DNA of 32,244 bases from Natrinema gari JCM 14663. GTDB lineage: Archaea; Halobacteriota; Halobacteria; Halobacteriales; Natrialbaceae. The first letter of the stretch is position 1. Each line of letters starts with the position of its first letter. The notes under the pieces were generated by a model, which searched no databases, was not told the DNA's origin, and saw only the letters and a program-made list of their open reading frames with translations. The position numbers were made by a program, and so were the translations under genes. Positions 8,217 through 14,966 of the stretch are shown one piece after another. Location of the stretch: NCBI RefSeq assembly GCF_000337175.1, contig NZ_AOIJ01000063.1, forward strand, positions 154,697 through 186,940, read 5' to 3'.

Positions 8217-9806
8217 TTGCCAGCGTCAATCGCACCGAACGGGATTGGACCTACGGAGGCGACGTTATACTATTACGCGGCGTCAAATGCTGGAACTACT
8301 CGTTTTGAAACACTTCGGACCTACACCGTCTATCGACCATTCTGGGAACGCCCACGGGCATGGGGATTGTTCGCAGCAATAGTTCTCTTAGGTACAACAC
8401 TACCGACGTTCAGCCAGCCGGTTCGTAATCGTCTCGCTGAACCGGTGAAACGCTACGCTGATCGACAATGGCGCCAAGATCTTTGTTCGAGAGCACAGAC
8501 GCTCGACGACAAGTTCGACATAAATGCTTCAGCCGAGGAAGAATCACCGGTTGTACAGTCTATTCAAACAGCCCCACGTGAGAATCTCCAGGATTGGAGC
8601 CAACGGCTTGAACAGTTCGCAGTATTGAAGCAGACGCTCTCGAGATTATCCTTCGAGGAGTTACCGGTTGCAAGAACAGAGGTTCAGTCACTCGCAGCCC
8701 AGACGTGGACTGACAACGATACCGCAACCGCGAACGATCTAAATGACGTGCTTACGGGGGTTGACAGTGGCTTTGAAGTTAGAATTCGTGGCCAAAGATA
8801 TGATGGAGCCAAGCTGCTTGACCAACCCCTTGCTAACTTTCCATCCTCGAAAGACGACCAGCTTGAACAGGCTGCTGCAGATATTAATCGATTCGAGGAA
8901 GCACGAACAACCGTCGAACTATGGAGTCAGCCCAGTAGTAGTCCGCCAGACTCGGGGAAAAGTAAGCTGGCTGTTCGTGTCGATAGCCAAGTGGTTGAGC
9001 CAACAGCGCTCTGGGAACGTCTTGATACCATCTTGACTGTAGGAACTCTCGAACAATTCTGCGAGCAAGCAAAGGCCGTTGAAGGTTTCGCAGCCCAGAC
9101 CGAACCACTTCGAAGCAACAGTGGGTCGTCTCATCCCTTATCAGCTGGCCAAGCCCAGGCGACAACTATCGAGAACGCCCGTAATGCGGTTCAGGAAGGA
9201 GATTCAGATGGCACCGAGAAGGCGATGGTGAAGGCCGAAGCGTGGGTCGCCGAGCAAGAATTGGCAGAGATGTTCACAACTACTGACCTGACGCACAGTT
9301 CTATCGATCCGACTGAGGTGCAGAATCGTCTCGACCAAGCCCGCGCTACTGACGACTACACTCACATCAAATCAATCAGAGATGAAGTAATGGCTCAACT
9401 TGACTCGACGTGGCAGCCATCGGATCTGCTTTCGTTAACGCCAACGCAGTTTGAAGAGGTTCTGGGGCAGCTCTATCAAAAGAAAGGATACGACGTCCAA
9501 GTTACACAGCAATCGGGAGATCGAGGAATTGACGCTATTGCACGCAACGGCCAGCGAACAATCGCTATTCAGGCCAAACGCTACGATCCTAATGGAGCCG
9601 GGAACGTGTCTGGTCCAGAGGTTCGAAATGCGATTGGCGCGACAGTACAAGAAGGCGCAGATGTCTGCGTTGTCGCAACATCGTCTGGATTTACGCAGGA
9701 CGCTAGGCGGGCTGCTATGGAAACAAAGGGTGTAGAGGTACAGCTACTGTCTGGACGTAATGTAATACAAAAACTCTCAGAGAGTCAAATTCCAAATCCG
9801 ACGTAA
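8217..9806 (+). CDS. Mrr-type restriction endonuclease domain, membrane-anchored
   Basis: 529 codons counted from a TTG that is probably an internal codon of a longer gene, the first part of which lies at 7762-8214 in another frame. A membrane helix (about residues 48-66) is followed by a long helical, Gln/Glu-rich region (70-400) and a C-terminal Mrr-like PD-(D/E)xK domain (about 406-520): LTPTQFEEVLGQLYQKKGYD, then GDRGIDAIA with the catalytic Asp and IAIQAKRY with the QxK variant. Mrr proteins cut modified or foreign DNA; the membrane tether suggests surveillance at the cell surface or during DNA entry (inference). It follows an HNH endonuclease operon. If the frameshift is real, the cytoplasmic nuclease would need its own start. 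Confidence 0.8.
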   Translation: MPASIAPNGIGPTEATLYYYAASNAGTTRFETLRTYTVYRPFWERPRAWGLFAAIVLLGTTLPTFSQPVRNRLAEPVKRYADRQWRQDLCSRAQTLDDKFDINASAEEESPVVQSIQTAPRENLQDWSQRLEQFAVLKQTLSRLSFEELPVARTEVQSLAAQTWTDNDTATANDLNDVLTGVDSGFEVRIRGQRYDGAKLLDQPLANFPSSKDDQLEQAAADINRFEEARTTVELWSQPSSSPPDSGKSKLAVRVDSQVVEPTALWERLDTILTVGTLEQFCEQAKAVEGFAAQTEPLRSNSGSSHPLSAGQAQATTIENARNAVQEGDSDGTEKAMVKAEAWVAEQELAEMFTTTDLTHSSIDPTEVQNRLDQARATDDYTHIKSIRDEVMAQLDSTWQPSDLLSLTPTQFEEVLGQLYQKKGYDVQVTQQSGDRGIDAIARNGQRTIAIQAKRYDPNGAGNVSGPEVRNAIGATVQEGADVCVVATSSGFTQDARRAAMETKGVEVQLLSGRNVIQKLSESQIPNPT

Positions 9807-9869
9807 TTTCTCTCTTTTTGGGAAGATGAAAGTATCTGATCGAGCCTATTGTCGCATATTCTATAGTAA

Positions 9870-10016
9870 CAGCTGGAAGGTGACAGCGACGACGAGTCAC
9901 AAGGTTCGTTAGCCGGCGCGCGAGCGCTTGCGAGTATCGAGCGCATCAGCGACGACCTGCACAAGAAAGTCGAGCAGTTCGGAGAACGCGAGAGCGCGCT
10001 TCGCGAACGGTTTTAA
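9870..10016 (+). pseudogene. Fragment of a small helical protein without a start codon
   Basis: An open frame of 48 codons after a TAA at 9867 encodes an acidic start (GDSDDESQGS) followed by an amphipathic helix with ASIERISDDLHKKVEQFGE, and ends with TAA at 10014-10016. Composition is coding-like, but there is no ATG, GTG or TTG at a sensible place. It resembles in style the 43-residue coupled gene at 7570. Best read as the 3' remnant of a small gene. Confidence 0.35.
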
Positions 10017-10061
10017 GACGCGATGGCTTGATGCCGCGACGGTGACGTAGTAGTCTGTTCT

Positions 10062-10090
10062 GTCTTTCTCGCCCTTGAGAGGCGGAGGGC
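10062..10090 (+). promoter_or_regulatory. Leader motif copy B (before broken 75-aa-type gene)
   Basis: GTCTTTCTCGCCCTTGAGAG followed by GCGGAGGGC, 36 bases before an ATG at 10098. The spacing to the ATG nearly equals that of copy D at 20167 before the intact paralogue (37 bases). Confidence 0.5.
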
Positions 10091-10097
10091 TACAGAG

Positions 10098-10301
10098 ATG
10101 GAATAGTCCACAATCAGCGACGGGAGTGACGACGAATTGCCACCTGAGAAGCGTCTTGAAGCATCGAATTACCGATTGGTCAAGGCAGGGATCGCGACGA
10201 TCCCGGATATGGAAATCCTCCAAGAGTGCGTTGCCTACGAGAACGCCCACCAGAATCGAACGCAGATTCTGCGCCGGCTCAAGTGGAAGGGCGAAGAGTA
10301 A
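10098..10301 (+). pseudogene. Paralogue of the small gene at 20204, stop at codon 3
   Basis: ATG GAA TAG at 10098-10106, then an open frame to TAA at 10299-10301. Downstream of the stop the frame matches the small protein at 20204: PEKRLEASNYRLVKAGIATI here against PAQRLEAPNTRLINASIATI there, then DMEILQECVAYENAHQNRTQ against DMETLRACIAYENQHQQRVP. The shared leader motif and spacing show that 10098 was the original start. The TAG is therefore a nonsense change; a TTG at 10137 could in principle give a shorter product. Confidence 0.6.
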
Positions 10302-10310
10302 GCTCTGTTC

Positions 10311-10352
10311 TTAACCAACACATTCCGCGTTATTTCTCCTATTGTTGGTTAA
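10311..10352. repeat. Inverted repeat TTAACCAACA-N22-TGTTGGTTAA, copy 1
   Basis: Perfect 10-base arms at 10311-10320 and 10343-10352 with a 22-base A/T-rich spacer. The same arms with the same spacing recur at 17458. The arm centres are 32 bases apart, about three helical turns, which suits a protein binding two half-sites on one DNA face. Function (operator, replication iteron) not known. Confidence 0.7.
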
Positions 10353-10366
10353 TCTGCTGTGCCTCG

Positions 10367-10396
10367 GTTTTTCGGGCCCCTGAAAGGGTGTGGAGC
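10367..10396 (+). promoter_or_regulatory. Leader motif copy C (before a six-codon ORF)
   Basis: GTTTTTCGGGCCCCTGAAAG followed by GGTGTGGAGC. The next ATG (10413) opens only six codons before TAG, so the gene once served by this leader seems lost. Confidence 0.45.
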
Positions 10397-10491
10397 AGCC
10401 AGCATCGATAGGATGACGCATCGCAGACCTTAGAACGGACATTCAAATACCGAACCGGGACCAAACTGAGTGACTCAACTACTCAGAAATC

Positions 10492-10650
10492 ATGGGCAAG
10501 AAGCTGTACTCAGATGATGAACTCCTCAACCGACTCCAGAAGTTCGCTGAGAAACTCGGTCGTCCCCCTTCGCAGAGTGAGATGGACGATTCAGGACCTC
10601 ATGCTTCGAAGACGTACGGAAATCGGTTTGAGTCGTGGAATAACGCACTG
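10492..10650 (+). pseudogene. Truncated homing-endonuclease-associated-repeat protein
   Basis: ATG at 10492 opens a frame with one clear repeat of the homing-endonuclease-associated type: LYSDDELLNRLQKFAEKLGR, PPSQSEM, then YGNRFESWNNAL. These repeats are DNA-binding modules, normally in several copies or joined to a nuclease. After residue about 53 the frame leaves the family (it runs on as Ser/Arg/Gly-rich sequence to 10797) because it has entered antisense helicase sequence. Both genes end abruptly at about 10650, so a rearrangement joined them tail to tail. Confidence 0.6.
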
Positions 10651-10654
10651 TTGC

Positions 10655-10917
10655 GGAGAGTCCCAGCGTCGCCGAGTTCGGATACTCGAGAACGCGAGAG
10701 TGGACGTCACCCGTATAGCGGTGACACTCATCAGCAACGAGGAGGTGGTCATCAGTATTCGCGTCGCGAAGCGACGTCTCGAGGTAGTCGTCTTTGACCG
10801 CCGAGTTAACGATGCTGACAAGGATCCGGCAGTCCTCATGCGAGTCTTTATGTCCATCACCGGCCCAGCCTATATCCGAGAGCGGAGCGTTCAACTTATC
10901 GACAAACTCCCGAAGCC
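10655..10917 (-). pseudogene. Internal fragment of an SF2 (XPB/SSL2-like) helicase
   Basis: On the minus strand, coding sequence starts right at the IS end (LREFVDKLNAP), continues with GWAGDGHKD, ILVSIVNSAV, then motif II in DDHLLVADECHRY and motif III in NSATLGLSAT, and stops at the junction with the repeat gene. It covers only the middle of helicase domain 1. The upstream part is absent from the other side of the IS element, so it was lost by deletion rather than simple insertion. Confidence 0.7.
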
Positions 10918-11266
10918 GGCACTGCTAGATTGAACCCTTCTGTGTGAGTGCTTCGACTGGCGGTTGATTGTCGAGTGCTTGATGACTGCGGTGGTGGTTG
11001 TAGTAGGCGGTGTAGGCAGTCAGCCAGCGCTCGGCGCTGGCTGACTGCCGTTCCATGTTTCGTGGAACCGTTCGATTCGCATCGTATAGGTCTGAAAGAG
11101 CTTTTCAATGATGTTGCGGTCAGTGTAGTTGAGATCGCCACTGAGATTAGTTCGGGCAAGGGCAGTCAAGTAGCCCATCCCATCAACGAGAAACTCCGCG
11201 TCTGCGACGCGGTGTTTCTCTTTCAGCTCCTCTAAGAACTGTTCAGCGGGATCTCGGCCCCTGTGC

Positions 11267-11299
11267 TTCGAAAGTCGTGCATGGAGCACGACTTTCGAA
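11267..11299. repeat. 14-bp perfect hairpin inside the IS6 transposase gene
   Basis: Arms 11267-11280 and 11286-11299 are perfectly complementary around the 5-base loop ATGGA. It lies in the codons just after the first catalytic Asp region. Confidence 0.75.
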
Positions 11300-11518
11300 T
11301 CGACATCAATCGCAGCGTAGAGCCACGCTTTCTCTTCGTTCCCGAGTTGAATCTGTTTCTCATCGACCGCAACACGGTCCGGTTCTGCTGTGACGTCTTG
11401 CTCGTAATACTCAGCGTAGGCTTGGTACCAGTGCTGGATCGTGGCTCGGCGTCGTTCGACGCCGAACCACTCACAGAGGTCTCGACACTCTGCTAACGAG
11501 GCCGCTCCAGCATGGACA

Positions 11519-11554
11519 GCGCACGCCAGCCTGATCAGCCAGGCTGGCGTGCGC
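11519..11554. repeat. 15-bp perfect hairpin inside the IS6 transposase gene
   Basis: Arms 11519-11533 and 11540-11554 are perfectly complementary around the 6-base loop ATCAGC. Located in the N-terminal HTH-coding part. Confidence 0.75.
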
Positions 11555-11733
11555 GTCCGATCACTATCCAAAAATTCCACATCAGACGAACCCGTTACAT
11601 CAACGTGGAGTTCTTCGAACAGCATGTTCCCACTTCCCTCGAAGAACTCCGCTCAGTTCAACCTCAATCTAGCAGTGCCGTTCTTTGGAAGAGTCTGTGG
11701 TGCTGCCAAACAGCCGCCGGTAGTCTGAAGTAC

Positions 11734-12456
11734 ATGGACTTCGAACAAGTGATTATGACTGCTGACGATCGAATTCGTCCTGACGGCGTGATCGATGCGT
11801 TGGATCCGCCACCAACAGACATCATGGATGAGGAAACGCTCGAGCCAAAGGCGCTGGCCCAGAATGCGCCGAAGCTCGAGATAGTGATGCAGCTGCTCAA
11901 CCAGCCAGCACTCGCCCGTGTGTACGTGTATGTCTGCTACTGGGGGCCGGTTTCACCGCCGGAGATCATGGACGCTCTCGAGCTCTCAAAATCGACGGCC
12001 TATGAATACGTCGACCGGCTGGTTGACTTTGGGCTCGTTGATCGAGATGAATCGACGCGTCCGCAGCAGCTGACTGCTGAGCCCCTCATCATTGTCGAGC
12101 AGTACGCGCCGATCGTGATCACACCAACAGTCCTGCATGCGCTTGCACTACAGGAGGTTGACGACGATATCGACTACTTCTTGGACCGTTACGGAACTGG
12201 AAAACTCATCGCTGCACTAAGGGGTTCAGGGCTCCATTTCGCGGGGAAGACGACCCAGCGGATGGTCGCCACCGATATCGATGTTCGAGAGACTGAGGCG
12301 ATGATGATCATCTATGCGCTCCAGCCTGCACTCGCTGTTGGGAGAGAACACGACCCGTTCTTCGAGTATCTGTTTCCCGATGTCGCCGACCAGATGGAAC
12401 TTCCTGATCTCGACGGTGCAGATGGTGCCCCAGCGAAGTCAGAGCCGCACGAGTGA
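11734..12456 (+). CDS. HTH protein paired with a PIN-domain gene (DUF7437-like)
   Basis: 240 residues from ATG 11734 (MDFEQVIMTADDRIRP); a second ATG at 11755 (MTADDRIRPDG) is equally plausible, and the open frame further upstream lies in the IS element. Residues about 48-105 form a winged helix: LEIVMQLLNQPALARVYVYV, then PPEIMDALELSKSTAYEYVD, RLVDFGLVDRDE. The C-terminal half is acidic and helical. It ends 10 bases before the PIN-domain gene. A DNA-binding protein just ahead of a PIN nuclease suggests an antitoxin/toxin-like pair (inference). The IS6-like element ends only 54 bases upstream and probably removed or replaced the native promoter. Confidence 0.7.
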   Translation: MDFEQVIMTADDRIRPDGVIDALDPPPTDIMDEETLEPKALAQNAPKLEIVMQLLNQPALARVYVYVCYWGPVSPPEIMDALELSKSTAYEYVDRLVDFGLVDRDESTRPQQLTAEPLIIVEQYAPIVITPTVLHALALQEVDDDIDYFLDRYGTGKLIAALRGSGLHFAGKTTQRMVATDIDVRETEAMMIIYALQPALAVGREHDPFFEYLFPDVADQMELPDLDGADGAPAKSEPHE

Positions 12457-12465
12457 GTCTGTTCG

Positions 12466-12996
12466 ATGGGTCACGCAAATCCACTATCGGCTGAGAAGGA
12501 TGTCCTTGTCGATGCGAACATCTTCTTCGCGATCGGTCACCCTACTAACCCACAATACGCACGATTCCGGAGTGCTGTCCGTAACGCGGGCGTTGTGGTG
12601 AAACTTCCACAGCGTGTTATCGGGGAACTCGGCGGCTCAGATACAGAGCGCGTACGGACAGCCATTGACGAGGGATGGGCTGAAATCATCGATTCACCAG
12701 CACCAACAGATGGAGACGCTGTCGCAGCCAGCGACATCGCCATGCGCACTATTGCTGCTGAAACCGACCAGACTGAGCATGAGGTCGAAAAAACAGATGC
12801 GATCCTTGCAGGGCTAGTCATCCAATACGTCAGAGACCGCTCAACACGCGGTGTGATCGTCCTCACTGATGATCAGCCTGCCAGAGAGGGTATTAAAAAT
12901 GCCGTCACTGCACAGGGGTATACCGATGCAATCTCTGTCTACGGATTAGCGGACATCATTGGCGATGACCCAGGCGACTCGATGCGATTAATCTGA
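12466..12996 (+). CDS. PIN-domain protein (VapC-like nuclease)
   Basis: 176 residues. PIN-domain acidic residues are visible: D16 in DVLVDANIFFAIG, E54 in RVIGELGG, D111 in EKTDAILAGLVIQYV and D135/D136 in GVIVLTDDQPARE. These coordinate metal for RNA cleavage in VapC-type toxins. It follows the HTH gene by 10 bases on the same strand. The family is longer than typical VapC (about 130 residues), having extra helices between E54 and D111. Toxin role is inferred from domain and pairing. Confidence 0.75.
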   Translation: MGHANPLSAEKDVLVDANIFFAIGHPTNPQYARFRSAVRNAGVVVKLPQRVIGELGGSDTERVRTAIDEGWAEIIDSPAPTDGDAVAASDIAMRTIAAETDQTEHEVEKTDAILAGLVIQYVRDRSTRGVIVLTDDQPAREGIKNAVTAQGYTDAISVYGLADIIGDDPGDSMRLI

Positions 12997-13057
12997 GTCG
13001 ATCCAGTCGTCTCGTGCGTTCTGTACCACCTCCTAATCTCGGAAGGTTCATTACTCA

Positions 13058-13067
13058 ATACATATAC
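13058..13067 (+). promoter_or_regulatory. TATA-like element before PadR gene 1
   Basis: ATACATATAC lies 13-22 bases before the ATG at 13080, in an A/T-rich patch, with no Shine-Dalgarno sequence. Fits a very short-leader or leaderless transcript. Confidence 0.45.
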
Positions 13068-13079
13068 ATACATTCAAAC

Positions 13080-13373
13080 ATGTACGATCTCACCAAATTC
13101 CAGCGTGACATCTTATACGTAATCGCCGGCCAAGACGAGCCACACGGCCTCGCGGTCCAAGATGAACTTGAGGAGTACTATGAGAACGAGATCCACCACG
13201 GGCGACTGTATCCGAATCTCGACGAGGTCGTCGACAAAGGGCTCGTCGAGAAAGGCAAGGTCGATCGTCGGACGAACTCCTACACGATCACAGCGCGTGG
13301 GCAACGCGAACTCGAGGCCCGGCGTGAGTGGGAAAATCAGTACGTCGATGACCTACTCTCGAGTTCGGAGTAA
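13080..13373 (+). CDS. PadR-family transcriptional regulator 1
   Basis: 97 residues starting MYDLTKFQRDILYVIAGQDE. The winged helix has the PadR signature: HGLAVQDELEEYYENEIHHG, then RLYPNLDEVVDKGLVEKGKV and DRRTNSYTIT for the wing, with a helical C-terminus for dimerisation. ATG 13080 is chosen over an upstream in-frame start at 13014 because the conserved family start is here and a TATA-like element lies just upstream. The next gene (13563) is a close paralogue. Confidence 0.85.
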   Translation: MYDLTKFQRDILYVIAGQDEPHGLAVQDELEEYYENEIHHGRLYPNLDEVVDKGLVEKGKVDRRTNSYTITARGQRELEARREWENQYVDDLLSSSE

Positions 13374-13422
13374 GACGGTTACGACCGCTGATCGTGCATA
13401 CTGAGTCGAATCCCTCGAGTGT

Positions 13423-13465
13423 CGTTCCATTACGATCACAGTCTCTGGATGTCGTGAATGGAACG
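13423..13465. repeat. Inverted repeat between the PadR genes (operator candidate)
   Basis: CGTTCCATT at 13423-13431 and AATGGAACG at 13457-13465, perfect 9-base arms, upstream of the TATAAAG at 13481-13487. Candidate autoregulatory operator for the second PadR gene. Confidence 0.45.
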
Positions 13466-13480
13466 AGAGTCAGCTAGTGG

Positions 13481-13487
13481 TATAAAG
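13481..13487 (+). promoter_or_regulatory. TATA box for PadR gene 2
   Basis: TATAAAG, a strong archaeal TATA sequence, 76 bases before the ATG at 13563. Expected transcription start near 13510, leaving a leader of about 50 bases. Confidence 0.45.
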
Positions 13488-13562
13488 AACTGACTAGTTG
13501 GATCTGCTTACATCTACGTACGGGTGGAATAACAAATATCGTCTCGCCTGAATGTCAGGGCC

Positions 13563-13835
13563 ATGGACGACCTCACAGGATTCCAACGAGACCTGCTGTA
13601 CGTGATCGCGGGCGCTGACCAGCCATCTGGACAGGACGTCAAAGACGAGATCGAGCAGTACTACAGTTCAGAGATCAATCATGGTCGGCTATACCCGAAT
13701 CTTGATACAGTCGTGAATAAGGATCTTGTCGAGAAAGGACAACTCGACAGGCGCACAAACTATTACGCGATTACAGACGAAGGAGAGCAAGCAATTGAGG
13801 ACCGGCGTGAGTGGGTATTACAGTACATCGACTGA
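13563..13835 (+). CDS. PadR-family transcriptional regulator 2
   Basis: 90 residues starting MDDLTGFQRDLLYVIAGADQ. It aligns end to end with the regulator at 13080 (shared FQRDxLYVIAG, EINHGRLYPNLD, VEKG, DRRTNYY), with many substitutions. It therefore looks like an old tandem duplication rather than a recent copy. It lacks the last few residues of paralogue 1. Separate promoter elements lie in the gap. Target genes unknown; the convergent small membrane gene at 13896-14180 is the nearest candidate. Confidence 0.85.
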   Translation: MDDLTGFQRDLLYVIAGADQPSGQDVKDEIEQYYSSEINHGRLYPNLDTVVNKDLVEKGQLDRRTNYYAITDEGEQAIEDRREWVLQYID

Positions 13836-13895
13836 TCGAGATCGGAGTCGATCTAGATTCTTGCTTTGCTCCCTGAATCGGTAAGTACAGTTCGC

Positions 13896-14180
13896 TCATG
13901 CACCGTTTTCAGTAAACAGCTTATGCCAAATCGTATCAAAGACGACAAAGCCTACGAAGATTGCGAGAATGTGTAGGAGAAAGTCAATAACAAGGTGCGT
14001 TATGGTGGTGATTTCGCCAGTATAGATGTTGAAGAGAGCGATTACGACCGAAGCGACCACTGCCATCGGGAGATGGGTAGAGACCAAGTCATGGATTTCC
14101 ATAATTAAATTCGTGTGTTTTCGATCAAATAGATAGCGGTCATCGATACTACTCAGCATCCTATTTCGGTCAATACGCAT
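13896..14180 (-). CDS. Small membrane protein
   Basis: 94 codons from ATG 14180; internal ATGs at 14159 and 14102 are possible starts. The 14102 start gives 68 residues beginning MEIHDLVSTHLPMAVVASVV. Two hydrophobic helices (about residues 38-53 and 62-83) are followed by a short polar tail. No family recognised. It is convergent with the PadR genes; small membrane proteins are frequent PadR targets, so regulation by them is a guess. Confidence 0.55.
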   Translation of the reverse strand: MRIDRNRMLSSIDDRYLFDRKHTNLIMEIHDLVSTHLPMAVVASVVIALFNIYTGEITTITHLVIDFLLHILAIFVGFVVFDTIWHKLFTENGA

Positions 14181-14814
14181 CTGTAGTGTGCGGATGGGTC
14201 ACTGAAACAGCTGTGAAGGAGTAGGTCTCGGTAAGTGGCTTGCAACCATCGTTTTTGATAACAGGGAGAAAGCCCCTAGCACGCTCGAGTCCCGCGCCTG
14301 GCGAGACGCACGCGTCTCGCTGCCCGTCGCTCGTTTCACTTGCGAAGACCTCGCTGCGCTCCTCACAGGTTCCGGTGCTTGCGTCGGCGGGGTTCCTCGA
14401 GCGCGCCAGCCCCTTTTGATCCCACCCACGTGGACTGATCGGGCTGCTGTTGTGTTGGTTGTCCGCTCTTGATATTCGGCCCGCCCCGCTCGCCGCGTGC
14501 TGCCCTCCGCGTCGCTCGCAACCGACCATTCCGGGCTGCGGTTCGCTCCTGACGTCGCTCACCGTTCCGGGCTACAGTGAATCTGGTCTCGACGCCAGCA
14601 TTAAGCGCGTTTTCGGTTGCGCCCCTCGCGGGCTTTCGCGTTCCAGCGCTTGGTGCCGCCTGCGCTGTCGCGCGCCACACTGCGGCGCGCGTTCTCGACG
14701 ACAGTCGCGCTGGACACGGACCCGCAGTCCGGGCCGGACACGAGAAACGCCTTAAAGCTGGCCGCTCGCTTCGGGCAGGTCGCCGCGCGGTGCTGGTTGG
14801 GACACCGCATTCAG

Positions 14815-14870
14815 GCGCGCTCTCGCTCGCGCCCAAATGGGCGCTCACGAAGGCGCGAGCGAGAGCGCGC
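14815..14870. repeat. 19-bp perfect inverted repeat
   Basis: Arms 14815-14833 and 14852-14870 are perfectly complementary, made of alternating GC and CTCGCTCGC blocks. The 18-base spacer contributes a nested stem (GCGCCC AAAT GGGCGC). As RNA it would be extremely stable. Confidence 0.8.
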
Positions 14871-14903
14871 AGATGGATCTAGTCGGTCGGTGTCGTCGAA
14901 AAA

Positions 14904-14925
14904 CCGCGATGTCACAGCATCGCGG
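14904..14925. repeat. 8-bp hairpin in the leader of the RPA-like gene
   Basis: CCGCGATG TCACAG CATCGCGG, 42 bases before the RPA-like start at 14967. A stem with a 6-base loop that could affect translation. Confidence 0.6.
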
Positions 14926-14966
14926 TGGCGGGCGCGTGAACGCCTTCGGAATCGAGGTAGATTCCA

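Larger units (their letters stand above)
10925..11625 (-). pseudogene. IS6-family transposase, frameshifted near the C-terminus
   Basis: ATG at 11625. The DDE residues are visible: VAVDEKQI (D), EFLVDGMGYL (D), NIIEKLFQTY (E). The open frame ends after FHETWNGSQPAPSAG at 11020. In the next frame the normal end continues: SAERWLTAYTAYYNHHRSHQ, ALDNQPPVEAL, to a TAG at 10925-10927. One missing base near 11039-11042 explains the break. Two long perfect hairpins lie inside the gene (11267-11299 and 11519-11554). Confidence 0.8.
10918..11679. mobile_element. IS6-like insertion sequence (762 bp)
   Basis: Terminal inverted repeats GGCACTGCTAGATTGA at 10918-10933 and its complement at 11664-11679 enclose one transposase gene on the minus strand. 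The TAG stop of the transposase lies inside the terminal repeat. Flanking octamers differ (no target duplication), as expected after deletion or recombination next to the element. The ends resemble those of the element at 29235 (GGCACTGTCTAGTT). Confidence 0.8.
14199..14966. other. GC-rich, palindrome-rich non-coding region
   Basis: About 770 bases with high G+C and no credible gene: all six frames give Arg/Ser/Ala/Pro-rich strings quite unlike the acidic proteins around. It holds several perfect inverted repeats: 14301-14309 with 14312-14320, a 19-base pair at 14815-14833 with 14852-14870, and 14904-14911 with 14918-14925. A degenerate direct repeat (CGTCGCTC, then TTCCGGGCT) occurs at about 14512 and 14553. 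It ends just before the RPA-like gene. Possible readings: long structured leader RNA, replication-associated region, or recombination-prone DNA. Confidence 0.55.

Noticed and set aside
9909-10250. 113-codon frame on -
   Set aside because: Crosses leader motif B and is antisense to the recognisable paralogue of the 20204 gene.
13401-13425. tRNA-like GAGTCGAATCCCTC segment
   Set aside because: No acceptor, D or anticodon arms could be formed around it.
14170-14882. Several overlapping GC-rich open frames on both strands
   Set aside because: Arg/Ser/Ala/Pro-rich in all frames, as expected from high G+C without coding selection; mutually overlapping.
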